Shown: positions 1 to 7,933, numbered from the stretch's first letter. The stretch: 11,219 nucleotides of DNA from Polaromonas sp. (GCA_014376885.1 JACMQR010000076.1:1-11219), one strand, 5' to 3'. Numbers and translations: made by a program. The notes: a model not told the origin generated them from the sequence alone.

Positions 1-4
1 AATT

Positions 5-80
5 TGGCGACCCCACGGGGATTCGAACCCCGGTACCTACCGTGAAAGGGTAGTGTCCTAGGCCTCTAGACGATGGGGTC
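5..80 (-). tRNA. tRNA-Glu (anticodon UUC)
   Basis: Read on the minus strand this is a complete 76-nt tRNA: acceptor stem GACCCCA (5' end at 80) pairs with the complement at 9-15, followed by the discriminator base and an encoded CCA at 5-7. The T arm carries GGTTCGAATCC. The seven-base anticodon loop CTTTCAC (42-48) places UUC at 44-46, which reads glutamate codons GAA and GAG. It is the last recognisable element of the minus-strand cluster and lies on the same strand as gltX, the enzyme that charges it. It is probably cotranscribed with tRNA-Ala 70 bases upstream. Confidence 0.97.
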
Positions 81-101
81 TCAACCTGGGAACTTCCGGA
101 A

Positions 102-119
102 CAGGCTTTTTAAAGCCTG
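102..119 (-). other. Hairpin in the tRNA-Ala/tRNA-Glu spacer
   Basis: The spacer contains a perfect inverted repeat with arms CAGGCTTT and AAAGCCTG around AA, realistically a 7-bp stem with a TAAA loop. It is not followed by a T run on either strand, so it does not look like an intrinsic terminator. A stem between two tRNAs of one transcript is more likely a processing or spacer structure. A short palindrome TTCCGGAA adjoins it at 94-101. Its function is inferred only from position. Confidence 0.45.
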
Positions 120-150
120 CCAAAAATATCTAAACTCTTTTCAACAACTT

Positions 151-226
<76 letters not shown>

Positions 227-263
227 CTTGTCACCAATTGCTTGGCAACCTGTCGAGCCTCAA

Positions 264-269
264 ATTATA
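264..269 (-). promoter_or_regulatory. Candidate -10 box for the tRNA pair
   Basis: A perfect minus-strand TATAAT sits 37 bases before the 5' end of tRNA-Ala in the gltX-tRNA gap. At 16-18 bp upstream I find only weak -35 matches (GAAAAG or CGAAAA against TTGACA), so activity would rest on the -10 box or other factors. There is no terminator between the gltX stop and this point, so the tRNAs could be made both from this promoter and by read-through from gltX. Confidence 0.5.
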
Positions 270-303
270 GCGAGAAAACACGGTGACTTTTCGATTTGCG
301 AAT

Positions 304-1692
304 TTAATTCAGTTTATCGATCACTTTTTGCCGCGCCATGAGTTCCATGACCGCGTCCAGGGACGGCGTCTGGGCGGTTCCCAGAAGGAGCACGCGCACC
401 GGCATCGCCAGTTGCGGCATCTTCAGCCCGGTTTCCAGCAGCACCTGCTTGATCGCTGCGGCAATGGCCGGTTTGCTCCATTCGCAGCCCGCCAGCGCCA
501 GCGCCAGCAGCGCCAGCGCCGGCCGCACCGCCTTGGTCACATGGCTGGCAATGTCCGCCGGGCTGGCCGGGGCGCCGACGGCCAGCCGCTTGAGCCACTC
601 GGCCAGCTCGACCAGGGTGCTGCAGCGGTCCTTGAGCAGGGCGCAGCCGCGCGCCAGCCAGGCCGCATCAACACCCGTCACGCCTTGCTGGGCCAAAAAG
701 GGTTGCACCAGCACCGCCAGCGTGTCGTCCGGCATGGCCTTGAGATGCTGGGCATTGACCCAGCGCAGCTTGGCCTCGTCAAACTGGGCCGCGCTCTTGC
801 CCAGATGGTCCAGACTGAACCATTGCAAAAACTGCTCGCGGCTGAAGATTTCGTCGTCGCCATGGCTCCAGCCCAGGCGCGCCAGGTAGTTCACCATGGC
901 ATCAGGCAGGTAACCCTCGGCGGCGTACTGCGTGACCGGCTTGGCGCCACTGCGCTTGCTCATCTTTTCGCCCTGCTCGTTGAGCACCGTCGGCAGATGG
1001 GCATAGACCGGCACGTCCTGGCCCAAGGCGCGCAGGATGTTGATCTGGCGCGGCGTGTTGTTCACATGGTCGTCACCGCGGATCACGTGCGTGATGGCCA
1101 TGTCCATGTCGTCGACGACCACGCAAAAGTTGTAGGTCGGCGTGCCATCGGGCCGGGCAATCACCAGGTCGTCGAGTTCGTCGTTGCTGATTTCAATGCG
1201 CCCCTTGACCTTGTCGTCCCAGACCACCGAGCCGCCCTGTGGATTCTTAAAGCGCAGCACCGGCGCCACGCCCTCGGGAATCGCCGGCAGCAGCTTGCCC
1301 GGCTCGGGCCGCCAGGTGCCGTCGTAGCGCGGTTTTTCCTTGGCGGCCATCTGGGCTTCGCGCAGCGCATCGAGTTCGGCCACGCTCGTGTAGCACGGAT
1401 AGACGTGGCCGGCGGCCACCATCTGGGCCAGCACCGCCTTGTAGCGGTCCATGCGCTGCATCTGGAAAAACGGGCCTTCGTCATAGTCCAGCCCCAGCCA
1501 GCGCATGCCTTCGATGATCACATCGACCGCCGCCTGGCTGGAGCGCTCGACATCGGTGTCTTCGATGCGCAGGACAAAGTCGCCGCCGGTGGCGCGGGCA
1601 AAGGCCCACGGATAAAGCGCCGAGCGGATGTTGCCCAGGTGGATGAAGCCGGTGGGCGACGGGGCAAAGCGGGTTCGGGTTTTATGTGTCAT
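304..1692 (-). CDS. gltX: Glutamyl-tRNA synthetase
   Basis: This cytoplasmic class I synthetase attaches glutamate to tRNA-Glu using ATP. The 462-residue protein is near the usual length (about 470). The N-terminal RFAPSPTG (8-15) leads into the HIGH-type signature, here HLGN (18-21). The second ATP signature is EKMSKRSG (242-249), and NYLARLGW (268-275) and the helical anticodon-binding C-terminal half follow. In the region where E. coli GluRS binds zinc through CxC...CxH, only one cysteine survives (C100). The other positions read Thr, Trp and Pro, so this enzyme is probably zinc-free. The ATG shares an ATGA overlap with the end of metZ, implying translational coupling. tRNA-Ala and its own substrate tRNA-Glu lie directly downstream. 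Confidence 0.97.
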   Translation of the reverse strand: MTHKTRTRFAPSPTGFIHLGNIRSALYPWAFARATGGDFVLRIEDTDVERSSQAAVDVIIEGMRWLGLDYDEGPFFQMQRMDRYKAVLAQMVAAGHVYPCYTSVAELDALREAQMAAKEKPRYDGTWRPEPGKLLPAIPEGVAPVLRFKNPQGGSVVWDDKVKGRIEISNDELDDLVIARPDGTPTYNFCVVVDDMDMAITHVIRGDDHVNNTPRQINILRALGQDVPVYAHLPTVLNEQGEKMSKRSGAKPVTQYAAEGYLPDAMVNYLARLGWSHGDDEIFSREQFLQWFSLDHLGKSAAQFDEAKLRWVNAQHLKAMPDDTLAVLVQPFLAQQGVTGVDAAWLARGCALLKDRCSTLVELAEWLKRLAVGAPASPADIASHVTKAVRPALALLALALAGCEWSKPAIAAAIKQVLLETGLKMPQLAMPVRVLLLGTAQTPSLDAVMELMARQKVIDKLN

Positions 1693-2903
1693 GTCAAGCT
1701 GTCCAGGCCACGCGCCAGGTCGGCTTTCAGATCGTCGATGTACTCAAGACCGACCGCCAGGCGGATCAGGCCCTGGCCAATGCCCGCGGCCTGTCGCTGG
1801 GCTTCGCTCAGGCGGCCATGGGAGGTGGTTCCGGGGTGGGTGATGATGGTCTTGGTGTCGCCCAGGTTGGTGGCGATGCTGACCACCCGCGTGCTGTCGA
1901 TCACCCGGAAGGCATTGGCCCGGGCAACCGCCGGGTCGCTGCCGTGCACGTCGAACGACAGCACGGCGCCGCCCAGCCCGGACTGCTGGCGCATGGCCAG
2001 TTCATGCTGGGGATGCGACGCCAGCCCGGAGTAATACACCCGGGCCACCGCCGGATGCGTTTGCAGCCACTGCGCCATGGCCAGCGCGGTGGCGCTTTGC
2101 GCCTGCATGCGGATGCGCAATGTTTCCAGGCCCTTGAGCACCACCCAGGCATTGAACGGCGCCAGCACCATGCCGGCGGTGCGCACGATGGGCCCGAACA
2201 CATCGACGATCAGCTTTGAAGGCCCGCAGATTGCGCCGGCCATCACCCGGCCCTGCCCGTCGAGGTACTTGGTGCCCGAATGGATGATCAGGTCAGCTCC
2301 CAGTGCGGCCGGCAGTTGCAGCGCCGGCGAGCAAAAGCAGTTGTCCACCGCCAGCAGCGCGCCAGATTCATGCGCCAGGTCGGCCAGGGCCCGGATGTCG
2401 CACACCTCGCCCAGCGGATTGGTCGGGGTTTCGGCAAACAGCAGTTTGGTGTTCGGCCGCATGGCGGCCTGCCACTGCGCGATGTCGGTTTGCGACACAA
2501 AGGTGGTGTCGATGCCGAACTTGGCAAATTCCTTGCCGAACAGGTTCAGCGTCGAGCCGAACACCGACTGCGAGCACACCACATGGTCGCCGGCCCGGAG
2601 CAGGCCCATGCCCATCATCAAGATGGCGCCCATGCCGCTGGACGCGGCAATCGCCGCTTCGGTGCCTTCCATCGCGGCCAGCCGCTGCTCAAAGCCGGCA
2701 ACCGTTGGATTGGACGTGCGGGCATAGGTATAGCCGGGCTCGGTGCCGGCAAAGCGGCGCGCCGAGGTTTCGGCATCGGGCTGCACAAAGCCGCTGGTCA
2801 AATAGAGGGCTTCGGAATTTTCGCCATACTGGCTGCGCTCGATGCCGGCGCGCACGGCCAGCGTGTCGGGATGCAGGTTGTCGGGCAATGGTTTGTGGGT
2901 CAT
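1689..2903 (-). CDS. metZ: O-succinylhomoserine sulfhydrylase
   Basis: This is a PLP enzyme of the Cys/Met-metabolism family (cystathionine gamma-synthase fold) that makes homocysteine directly from O-succinylhomoserine and sulfide in methionine synthesis. It has 404 residues, the size of Pseudomonas MetZ and shorter than typical MetY. Visible signatures are YARTSNPT, whose Tyr and Arg contact PLP phosphate, AETPTNP for the cofactor-binding region, and [12 protein letters not shown], whose K212 is the Schiff-base lysine. The frame stays open upstream to 2972, but the ATG at 2903 is preferred because AGGAGG lies 6 bases upstream, homology starts there, and the longer form would overlap purF. 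It starts 1 base after the purF stop and overlaps gltX by 4 bases. Use of acetyl- rather than succinyl-homoserine cannot be excluded. Confidence 0.93.
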   Translation of the reverse strand: MTHKPLPDNLHPDTLAVRAGIERSQYGENSEALYLTSGFVQPDAETSARRFAGTEPGYTYARTSNPTVAGFEQRLAAMEGTEAAIAASSGMGAILMMGMGLLRAGDHVVCSQSVFGSTLNLFGKEFAKFGIDTTFVSQTDIAQWQAAMRPNTKLLFAETPTNPLGEVCDIRALADLAHESGALLAVDNCFCSPALQLPAALGADLIIHSGTKYLDGQGRVMAGAICGPSKLIVDVFGPIVRTAGMVLAPFNAWVVLKGLETLRIRMQAQSATALAMAQWLQTHPAVARVYYSGLASHPQHELAMRQQSGLGGAVLSFDVHGSDPAVARANAFRVIDSTRVVSIATNLGDTKTIITHPGTTSHGRLSEAQRQAAGIGQGLIRLAVGLEYIDDLKADLARGLDSLT

Positions 2904-2904
2904 G

Positions 2905-4440
2905 TCAAGCCTCCTGCGGATTGGGCAGCGCCAGACGCGACACATCCACATCGACGTCGCTGTCTTCGCCAATTTTTTCGGCTGTGTCGCCGCGCGCTGA
3001 ATTCATGGCGGCAATGGTCTCGGCGGTCACGTCGCCGGTGACATACACGCCATCAAAGCAGGAGGCGTCAAAGCCGTCGAGCGCCGGATTGAGCGAGCGG
3101 ATGGCGCGCTTCATGCCTTCCACATCCTGGTAGATCAGCGCATCGCAGCCGATTTCGCGGCGGATTTCTTCCACGCTGCGGCCGTGCGCTACCAGCTCGT
3201 CCGGCGTCGGCATGTCGATGCCGTAAACATTCGGAAAGCGCACCGGCGGCGCGGCGCTGGCCAGGTAGACCTTGCGCGCGCCGGCGTCGCGCGCCATCTG
3301 CACGATTTCTCGGCTGGTGGTGCCGCGCACGATCGAGTCGTCGACCAGCAGCACATTGCGGCCCTTGAACTCGCTGGCAATCACATTGAGCTTTTGGCGC
3401 ACCGATTTCTTTCGCACACCCTGCCCCGGCATGATGAAGGTGCGGCCGACATAGCGGTTCTTGACAAAGCCCTCGCGGTAGGGAATGCCCAGCAGGTGCG
3501 CCAGCTGGGTGGCGCTCGGGCGGCTGGATTCGGGAATCGGAATGATCACGTCGATCTCGCTGGGCGGCACGGTCGAGACAACGCGCTTGGCCAGCGTCTC
3601 GCCCAGGTTCAGGCGCGCCTGGTAGACCGAAATGCCGTCAAGCACCGAGTCCGGCCGCGCCAGGTAGACAAACTCGAAGATGCAGGGCATCAGCTGGGCC
3701 TTTGCCGCGCACTGCTCGGCATGCACCTGGCCGTCCAGGTCCACATACACCGCCTCGCCGGGCGCGATGTCGCGCTCGAACTGGTGCGCCGTGCCTTCCA
3801 GCGCCACCGACTCGCTGGCCACCATGACGGTGGCGAATCCTTCGTTCTGGCCATGGCCGATGCACAGCGGGCGAATGCCGAACGGGTCGCGAAAGGCCAG
3901 CAGGCCATGGCCGGCGATCAGCGCCACCACCGCATACGAGCCCTTGACGCGCCGGTGCACGCCGCGCACGGCGGCAAACACGTCGCCCGGGGTCAGCGGC
4001 AGGCCGCGGGTGGTTTTCTCTAACTCATGCGCCAGCACATTGAGCAGCACTTCGGAGTCGCTGTCGGTGTTGATGTGCCGGTGGTCGGTGTTGAACAGCT
4101 CTGCCTTGAGCTCGGCCGCATTGGTCAGGTTGCCGTTGTGCGACAGCACCAGGCCAAACGGCGCGTTGACATAAAACGGCTGCGCCTCGTCCTCGCTGAA
4201 GGCATTGCCGGCCGTCGGGTAGCGCACCTGGCCCAGGCCGACGTTGCCTGGCAGAGCGCGCATGTTGCGCGTGCGAAACACATCGCGCACCATGCCCTTG
4301 GCCTTGTGCATATAGAACTTGCGGCCCTGCTGGGTGACGATGCCGGCGGCATCCTGCCCGCGGTGCTGCAGCAGCAGCAGCCCGTCGTAGATCAGCTGGT
4401 TGACCGGGGCCTTGCTGACGATTCCAACTATTCCGCACAT
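2905..4440 (-). CDS. purF: Amidophosphoribosyltransferase
   Basis: PurF performs the committed step of purine synthesis, converting PRPP and glutamine to phosphoribosylamine. The 511-residue protein starts MCGIVGI, so after Met removal C2 is the N-terminal nucleophile of the Ntn glutaminase domain. QHRGQD (25-30), GQVRYPTAG (70-78) and HNGNL (101-105) line that site. The phosphoribosyltransferase half carries the PRPP loop LLVDDSIVRGTTS (364-376). The cysteines are not arranged as the Fe-S ligands of the B. subtilis type, so it fits the E. coli-like class. The last roughly 30 residues are a polar, acidic tail. The ATG is abutted by CACACC and has no convincing Shine-Dalgarno site. It lies 49 bases after cvpA and 1 base before metZ. 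Confidence 0.97.
   Translation of the reverse strand: MCGIVGIVSKAPVNQLIYDGLLLLQHRGQDAAGIVTQQGRKFYMHKAKGMVRDVFRTRNMRALPGNVGLGQVRYPTAGNAFSEDEAQPFYVNAPFGLVLSHNGNLTNAAELKAELFNTDHRHINTDSDSEVLLNVLAHELEKTTRGLPLTPGDVFAAVRGVHRRVKGSYAVVALIAGHGLLAFRDPFGIRPLCIGHGQNEGFATVMVASESVALEGTAHQFERDIAPGEAVYVDLDGQVHAEQCAAKAQLMPCIFEFVYLARPDSVLDGISVYQARLNLGETLAKRVVSTVPPSEIDVIIPIPESSRPSATQLAHLLGIPYREGFVKNRYVGRTFIMPGQGVRKKSVRQKLNVIASEFKGRNVLLVDDSIVRGTTSREIVQMARDAGARKVYLASAAPPVRFPNVYGIDMPTPDELVAHGRSVEEIRREIGCDALIYQDVEGMKRAIRSLNPALDGFDASCFDGVYVTGDVTAETIAAMNSARGDTAEKIGEDSDVDVDVSRLALPNPQEA
2910..2915 (-). promoter_or_regulatory. Shine-Dalgarno site of metZ
   Basis: AGGAGG on the minus strand ends 6 bases before the ATG at 2903. 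It lies inside the last codons of purF (the Gln-Glu-Ala end). It is the strongest ribosome site in the window and decides the metZ start against the longer upstream open frame. Confidence 0.85.
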
Positions 4441-4480
4441 GGTGTGTTACTCGTGATGGGTTGATTGCTCAACGAAGCTC

Positions 4481-4506
4481 AAAAAAAAATCAGTCCAGAA
4501 CCCTGG
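4481..4506 (-). terminator. Weak terminator-like T9 after cvpA
   Basis: On the minus strand the cvpA stop TGA is followed at once by nine T residues (4481-4489). Just upstream, inside the end of cvpA, is a short hairpin CCAG-GGTT-CTGG (4495-4506). A 4-bp stem is too weak for an efficient terminator, so at most this would attenuate transcription between cvpA and purF. It may equally be only an A/T tract. Confidence 0.25.
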
Positions 4507-4975
4507 CAAACGCTTCGGGCAGCATCGGCTTGAGGCCAGCCAGCCCGGCGCTCAGCAGCCTGGCCCCGCTGGACTCGAGCCACCAGCCGCTTGACCTGAG
4601 CGCCGTCATGTCAATGACGACGGTCATGGCAAGCAGCAGGATCAGGCCGCGCAGCACGCCGAACGCCGCACCCAGCGTGCGGTCCACCGGCCGCAGGCCG
4701 ATGGCATCGACCAGCTTTTTCAGCAGCGCCGCCAGCAAACCGGCCGCAAACAGCGCGGCGATGAACACCAGCACAAAGGCGGCGGCATAACGCACCGGCT
4801 CCGAGGCCGTCGGCCAGGGCAGCAGTCCGGCCACCGCTGGCGCAAACCACTGCGCTGAATAAAAAGAAGCCGCCCAGCCCAGCACCGACAGCACCTCGTA
4901 GACCAGCCCGCGCCAGGCGCCCAGCAGCAAGGACACGGCCAGCACCCCGGCCAGCATCCAGTCAAACGGCGTCAC
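4490..4975 (-). CDS. cvpA: CvpA family inner-membrane protein
   Basis: CvpA was named for a role in colicin V production in E. coli and is a small inner-membrane protein whose molecular activity is not well settled. The 161-residue protein shows four likely membrane spans (about 5-20, 26-50, 62-86 and 101-124). It carries the family features WRGLVYEVLSVLGW (21-34) and LRPVDRTLGAAFGVLRG (94-110). The start is GTG at 4975. It is chosen because MTPFDW lines up with the start of E. coli CvpA (MVWIDY), although no good ribosome site is visible. It lies 22 bases after the dedD-like gene and 49 before purF, the conserved folC-dedD-cvpA-purF order. Confidence 0.93.
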   Translation of the reverse strand: MTPFDWMLAGVLAVSLLLGAWRGLVYEVLSVLGWAASFYSAQWFAPAVAGLLPWPTASEPVRYAAAFVLVFIAALFAAGLLAALLKKLVDAIGLRPVDRTLGAAFGVLRGLILLLAMTVVIDMTALRSSGWWLESSGARLLSAGLAGLKPMLPEAFARVLD

Positions 4976-4997
4976 AGCGCGGCCAAGGGCTGGTGGC

Positions 4998-5906
4998 TCA
5001 AAAACTCAGGATCGCGACCGGCAGGTCCAGCGACCGGATCTTGTTGACCGCCTTTTCCGCCTCGGCCTTGCTCGAAAACGGACCCACACGAACCCGGATG
5101 CGCTTGCCGTCCTTGGTGTCGGCGATCTGGGTGTAGGTGCTCAGTCCGGCCTTTTCAAGCTTGCGGCGCGTCTCGTCGGCTTTGGCGGCATCGGCGAAAG
5201 CGCCCACCTGCACCACCATCCGGCCCTTGGTTTCCGCGCTGACCGCCTTGGTGCCTTCGGTGGCGGCCGGCCGGGGCGGCTCGGCGGGCCGGGCTGGCTG
5301 CTGCGGCGCCGCGCCGTTGAGCAAGGCGGTGGCGCGAGCGCCGTCGTCGCTGGCTGCCGCCGGCTTGGGCGCTGGCCGGGGCTCTGCGGCAGGGGCGGGC
5401 CGGGCGTCGGCCTTTTGCTCTGGCTTGGCTTCTGGTTTCGGTTTGGTTTCGGCGCGGGCCTCGGGCTTGGCATCCTGCCGAGATTCTGGCCTTGCTTCTT
5501 TTTTTATAACTAAAGGTGCAGGCTCGGCAGGCGCAGGCACCGGTTGCGTCGGATAAATCGCCTCGGCAGGCGGTGGGCTGGCAGCAGCCACCACCGCAGC
5601 CGGCGCAGGCACTGGCTGCGGCGCTTTGGCAGGCTCGGGCGCAGCGGCCGCGCCTGGCGCCGGCACGGTCAAAGGCTTGACGGAATTTTTTCCGGGAATT
5701 TCAATGGGAATGTCGACAGCCACCGGCCGGGGCTGGGTTTCAAACAGAAGGGGAAAACCGACAACGCCCAGCAGCACCAGCACCGAGGCGCCCATCAAGC
5801 GGTGCCGGGCGCGTTTGCGCAGCATTTCCACGCTTTGCGTCTGGGCGGCCGAGGCCGCCTGCGGGACCGCAGCAGCATCACCCCGGCGAAACTTGAAAAA
5901 CGGCAT
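4998..5906 (-). CDS. dedD: SPOR-domain membrane protein, DedD-like
   Basis: This is a 302-residue bitopic protein. It has a cytoplasmic N terminus with basic residues (KRARHR, 31-36), one membrane span at about 37-55, a long periplasmic Pro/Ala/Lys/Glu-rich linker (about 60-225) and a C-terminal SPOR domain (about 228-302, from MVVQVGAF to RVRVGPFSSKAEAE). SPOR domains bind denuded septal peptidoglycan, and DedD in E. coli takes part in cell constriction. The name rests on this architecture and the folC-dedD-cvpA-purF position, since the linker itself is not conserved. The ATG is abutted by CACACC without a Shine-Dalgarno site. The linker contains an unusual A/T-rich patch with seven A residues in a row (minus strand, 5505-5499; residues Leu-Val-Ile-Lys-Lys). 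Confidence 0.9.
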   Translation of the reverse strand: MPFFKFRRGDAAAVPQAASAAQTQSVEMLRKRARHRLMGASVLVLLGVVGFPLLFETQPRPVAVDIPIEIPGKNSVKPLTVPAPGAAAAPEPAKAPQPVPAPAAVVAAASPPPAEAIYPTQPVPAPAEPAPLVIKKEARPESRQDAKPEARAETKPKPEAKPEQKADARPAPAAEPRPAPKPAAASDDGARATALLNGAAPQQPARPAEPPRPAATEGTKAVSAETKGRMVVQVGAFADAAKADETRRKLEKAGLSTYTQIADTKDGKRIRVRVGPFSSKAEAEKAVNKIRSLDLPVAILSF

Positions 5907-5946
5907 GGTGTGGGTTGAAATCCGTTAAAAACCAACAGGGGGTCGG

Positions 5947-5958
5947 GCCGCTAGCGGC
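5947..5958. repeat. 12-bp palindrome between folC and dedD
   Basis: GCCGCTAGCGGC is a perfect palindrome in the 78-base gap between the folC stop and the dedD start. As RNA it could form only a 4-bp stem with a CTAG loop. A short T5 run (minus strand, ggTTTTTaa) follows some 15-20 bases downstream, too far for a normal terminator. It may be a weak protein site or a chance GC palindrome. Confidence 0.3.
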
Positions 5959-5984
5959 TCAGGCCGGTTCAGCCCGCTTTGCCA

Positions 5985-7295
5985 TCAGGCCGCAAGGTGC
6001 GGCGCCGAAAAACGCGGCACGCCGTGCTCCAGGACGCCGCCGACGCTGTAGAACGAACCAAAGACGACGATTCTATCAGTCGGGTTTGCCGCCTTGACAG
6101 CCGCGTCCAGGGCTGCTTGCGGCGTCGGGTGGGCAGTGGCGGTGACATCGGTGCGCCGGTTGCCCGCCAGCCAGGCGGCGCGCAATGCCTCGCCAGCGGC
6201 CGCGCGCGGCGTTGGCAGGTCGGTGAAGTACCACTTGTCGACCAGCGGGCCGATGCGCGCCAGCATGGGGCCGACATCCTTGTCGGCCATGGCGCCGAAC
6301 ACCGCATGGGTGCAGGGGTAAAAACCCATGGCGTCAAGGTTTTCGGTCAGCGCCGCCACCGAATGCGGGTTGTGCGCCACATCCAGCACCAGCGTCGGCT
6401 GGCCGGGAACGATCTGAAAGCGCCCTGGCAGCTCGACCATCGACAAGCCGCTGCGCACCGACTGCGCCGTCACCGGCAGACGGTCGCGCAGGGCAGCCAA
6501 CGCCGCCAGCACGCCCGAAGCGTTGACCAGCTGGTTGGCGCCGCGCAGTGCCGGATAGGCCAGGCCGGCGTAGCGCCGGCCCCGGCCGGCCCAGCTCCAC
6601 TGCAGCTTGTCGCCCGAAAAATTGAAGTCCTGACCAAAGCGCCACAGGTCCGCGCCCAGCCGGGCGGCCTGGTCGAGCACGCTTTGCGGCGGCACCGGAT
6701 CGCTCACCACCACCGGCCGGCCGGCGCGCATGATGCCGGCCTTTTCAAAACCGATGGCTTCCCGGGTGGTGCCGAGGAACTCCATATGGTCCAGGTCGAT
6801 GCTGGTGATGACGGCGCAGTCGGCGTCCAGGATGTTGACCGCGTCCAGCCGGCCGCCCAGGCCGACCTCCAAAATGGCGACATCGAGCCGGGCATCGGCC
6901 AGCAGCTGCAAAATCGCCAAGGTGGTGAATTCAAAATAGGTCAGCGAAATTTCATTACCGTTTGCAACCCTCGCGCTTTCCACACGGGCAAAGTTTGCTA
7001 CCAGATCAGGAGCACTGGAAATCTCGCAGCGCACCCGGCAGCGCTCCTCGAAATGCACCAGATGGGGCGAGGTGTAGACACCGGTGCGGTAGCCCGCCTC
7101 GGTCAAGATGGCCTCCAGCATGGCGCAGGTCGAGCCTTTGCCGTTGGTTCCGGCCACGGTAATGACCGGGCAGTCGAATTTCAAGCCCATGCGACCGGCC
7201 ACGGTGCGCACGCGCTCCAGGCCCATGTCGATGCTGGTGGGATGCAGGCGCTCGCAATGGGCAAGCCAGTCGGCCAGTTCGGTGAAATGTTGCAT
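5985..7295 (-). CDS. folC: Folylpolyglutamate synthase / dihydrofolate synthase
   Basis: FolC adds glutamate to dihydropteroate and to reduced folates with ATP, in the cytoplasm. The 436-residue protein (E. coli 422) shows the Mur-ligase-like ATP loop GTNGKGST (49-56), the family motif TSPHLV (75-80), EVGLGGRLDAVN (143-154), and DLDHMEFLG (167-175). FEKAGI (183-188) contains the lysine (K185) that is carbamylated in the family, and DVAHNP (305-310) starts the C-terminal domain. The frame is open to 7445, but the ATG at 7295 is chosen because AAGG lies 4 bases upstream and the extra 50 residues (Cys/Pro/Gly-rich) do not look like FolC. It heads the minus-strand cluster. accD, its usual upstream neighbour in several proteobacteria, is absent here. 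Confidence 0.95.
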   Translation of the reverse strand: MQHFTELADWLAHCERLHPTSIDMGLERVRTVAGRMGLKFDCPVITVAGTNGKGSTCAMLEAILTEAGYRTGVYTSPHLVHFEERCRVRCEISSAPDLVANFARVESARVANGNEISLTYFEFTTLAILQLLADARLDVAILEVGLGGRLDAVNILDADCAVITSIDLDHMEFLGTTREAIGFEKAGIMRAGRPVVVSDPVPPQSVLDQAARLGADLWRFGQDFNFSGDKLQWSWAGRGRRYAGLAYPALRGANQLVNASGVLAALAALRDRLPVTAQSVRSGLSMVELPGRFQIVPGQPTLVLDVAHNPHSVAALTENLDAMGFYPCTHAVFGAMADKDVGPMLARIGPLVDKWYFTDLPTPRAAAGEALRAAWLAGNRRTDVTATAHPTPQAALDAAVKAANPTDRIVVFGSFYSVGGVLEHGVPRFSAPHLAA

Positions 7296-7457
7296 AGAGC
7301 CTTGGATTGTCGCGCATGGCGCAAAACCATGAACCGGTACGCTTATCGGTTTCGGGCAGGCGAAAATCCCTCCGGCGCCTGCCATCAGGTGCATTGGCCC
7401 CGGCGCTGCACAAAAGCCTGACGCTACACAACTAATAGCTAACAAAGCCTATGCAGA

Positions 7458-7486
7458 TTGCACAATGCTGGCAATTGACATAAAAC
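7458..7486 (+). promoter_or_regulatory. Candidate promoter of the yffB-like gene
   Basis: TTGCAC (7458-7463) and TAAAAC (7481-7486) are separated by 17 bp, partial matches to both sigma-70 boxes. Transcription would start only about 10 bases before the ATG at 7503, giving a very short leader without a Shine-Dalgarno site. A perfect TTGACA at 7475-7480 has no -10 partner before the start codon. The rest of the 207-base folC/yffB gap (7296-7502) shows no convincing minus-strand promoter for folC. Confidence 0.3.
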
Positions 7487-7502
7487 CACTGAAATTCACA
7501 CC

Positions 7503-7847
7503 ATGATCACCGTCTACGGCATTGCGAACTGCGACAGCGTTAAAAAAGCCCGGGCCTGGCTGGCAGCGCACGGCCAGGCGCACACCTTCCACGACTTCAA
7601 AAAGCAGGGCGTACCGCCCGAGGCGCTGGCCCGGTGGGCGCAGGCCTCAAGCTGGGAAACGCTGCTTAACCGCCGGGGAACGACCTGGCGCGCGCTGGAC
7701 GCCGACAGTCAGGCGGGCGCCGCCGACGCGGCCGGCGCCCTGTGGCTGATGCAGGCCCACCCCAGCCTCATCAAGCGCCCGGTGGTGGACTGGGGCAACG
7801 CCATCACGGTCGGCTTTGACGCGCCCGACTGGGCCAGGCGCGTCTAG
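7503..7847 (+). CDS. yffB: ArsC/Spx-family thioredoxin-fold protein, YffB-like
   Basis: This is a 114-residue cytoplasmic protein of the Spx/ArsC-like thioredoxin fold. The N-terminal strand and active-site turn read VYGIANCDSVKKA (4-16), with a single cysteine (C10). LLNRRGTTWR (54-63) and LIKRPVV (89-95) are the characteristic ArsC/YffB segments. The match to E. coli YffB (YGIKNCDTIKKAR, LLNTRGTTWR, IIKRP) is much closer than to true arsenate reductases, so arsenate reduction should not be assumed; YffB's substrate is not established to my knowledge. The ATG is abutted by CACACC and has no Shine-Dalgarno site. It diverges from folC and is followed by a 174-base gap. Confidence 0.88.
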   Translation: MITVYGIANCDSVKKARAWLAAHGQAHTFHDFKKQGVPPEALARWAQASSWETLLNRRGTTWRALDADSQAGAADAAGALWLMQAHPSLIKRPVVDWGNAITVGFDAPDWARRV

Positions 7848-7904
7848 GCTGCCCGGACCAAAGCGGCTGGTCACCATCTTTACAGACCGGCCACCGAACT
7901 TTGC

Positions 7905-7933
7905 CAGTCAAAACGACTCCGATTCACTAAAAT
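7905..7933 (+). promoter_or_regulatory. Candidate promoter of the glycine-zipper gene
   Basis: TAAAAT (7928-7933) is a good -10 box. The hexamer 17 bp upstream, CAGTCA, matches the -35 consensus only at three positions, while the better TTGCCA (7901-7906) is 21 bp away. The 9-mer CTAAAATCC at 7927-7935 recurs exactly upstream of ppnP (10335-10343). The predicted leader is about 80 bases. Confidence 0.35.

Noticed and set aside
102..119. Intrinsic terminator between the two tRNAs
   Set aside because: The hairpin is good, but no T run follows it on the minus strand, and a terminator here would cut off tRNA-Glu.
283..2034. A 583-codon open frame on the plus strand
   Set aside because: It lies entirely antisense to gltX and part of metZ, is very rich in His, Arg, Gln and Ala, and has no family resemblance. 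It is an antisense shadow expected opposite GC-rich coding DNA.
2904..2972. Upstream extension of metZ to an ATG at 2972
   Set aside because: The added 23 residues are Arg/Trp/Met-rich, overlap the end of purF, and the ATG at 2903 has AGGAGG at the right distance.
5947..5958. Terminator after folC
   Set aside because: The usable stem is only 4 bp and the nearest T run is too far downstream; the operon most likely continues into dedD.
7296..7445. 50-residue N-terminal extension of FolC
   Set aside because: It does not resemble FolC and has neither ribosome site nor signal-peptide logic; the start at 7295 gives normal family length.
7475..7480. Perfect TTGACA as the -35 of the yffB-like gene
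   Set aside because: The -10 would have to fall at about 7498, where the sequence is ACACCA at the start codon; no match exists.
7503..7847. True arsenate reductase (arsC)
   Set aside because: The sequence matches YffB segments far better, and no ars genes are nearby.
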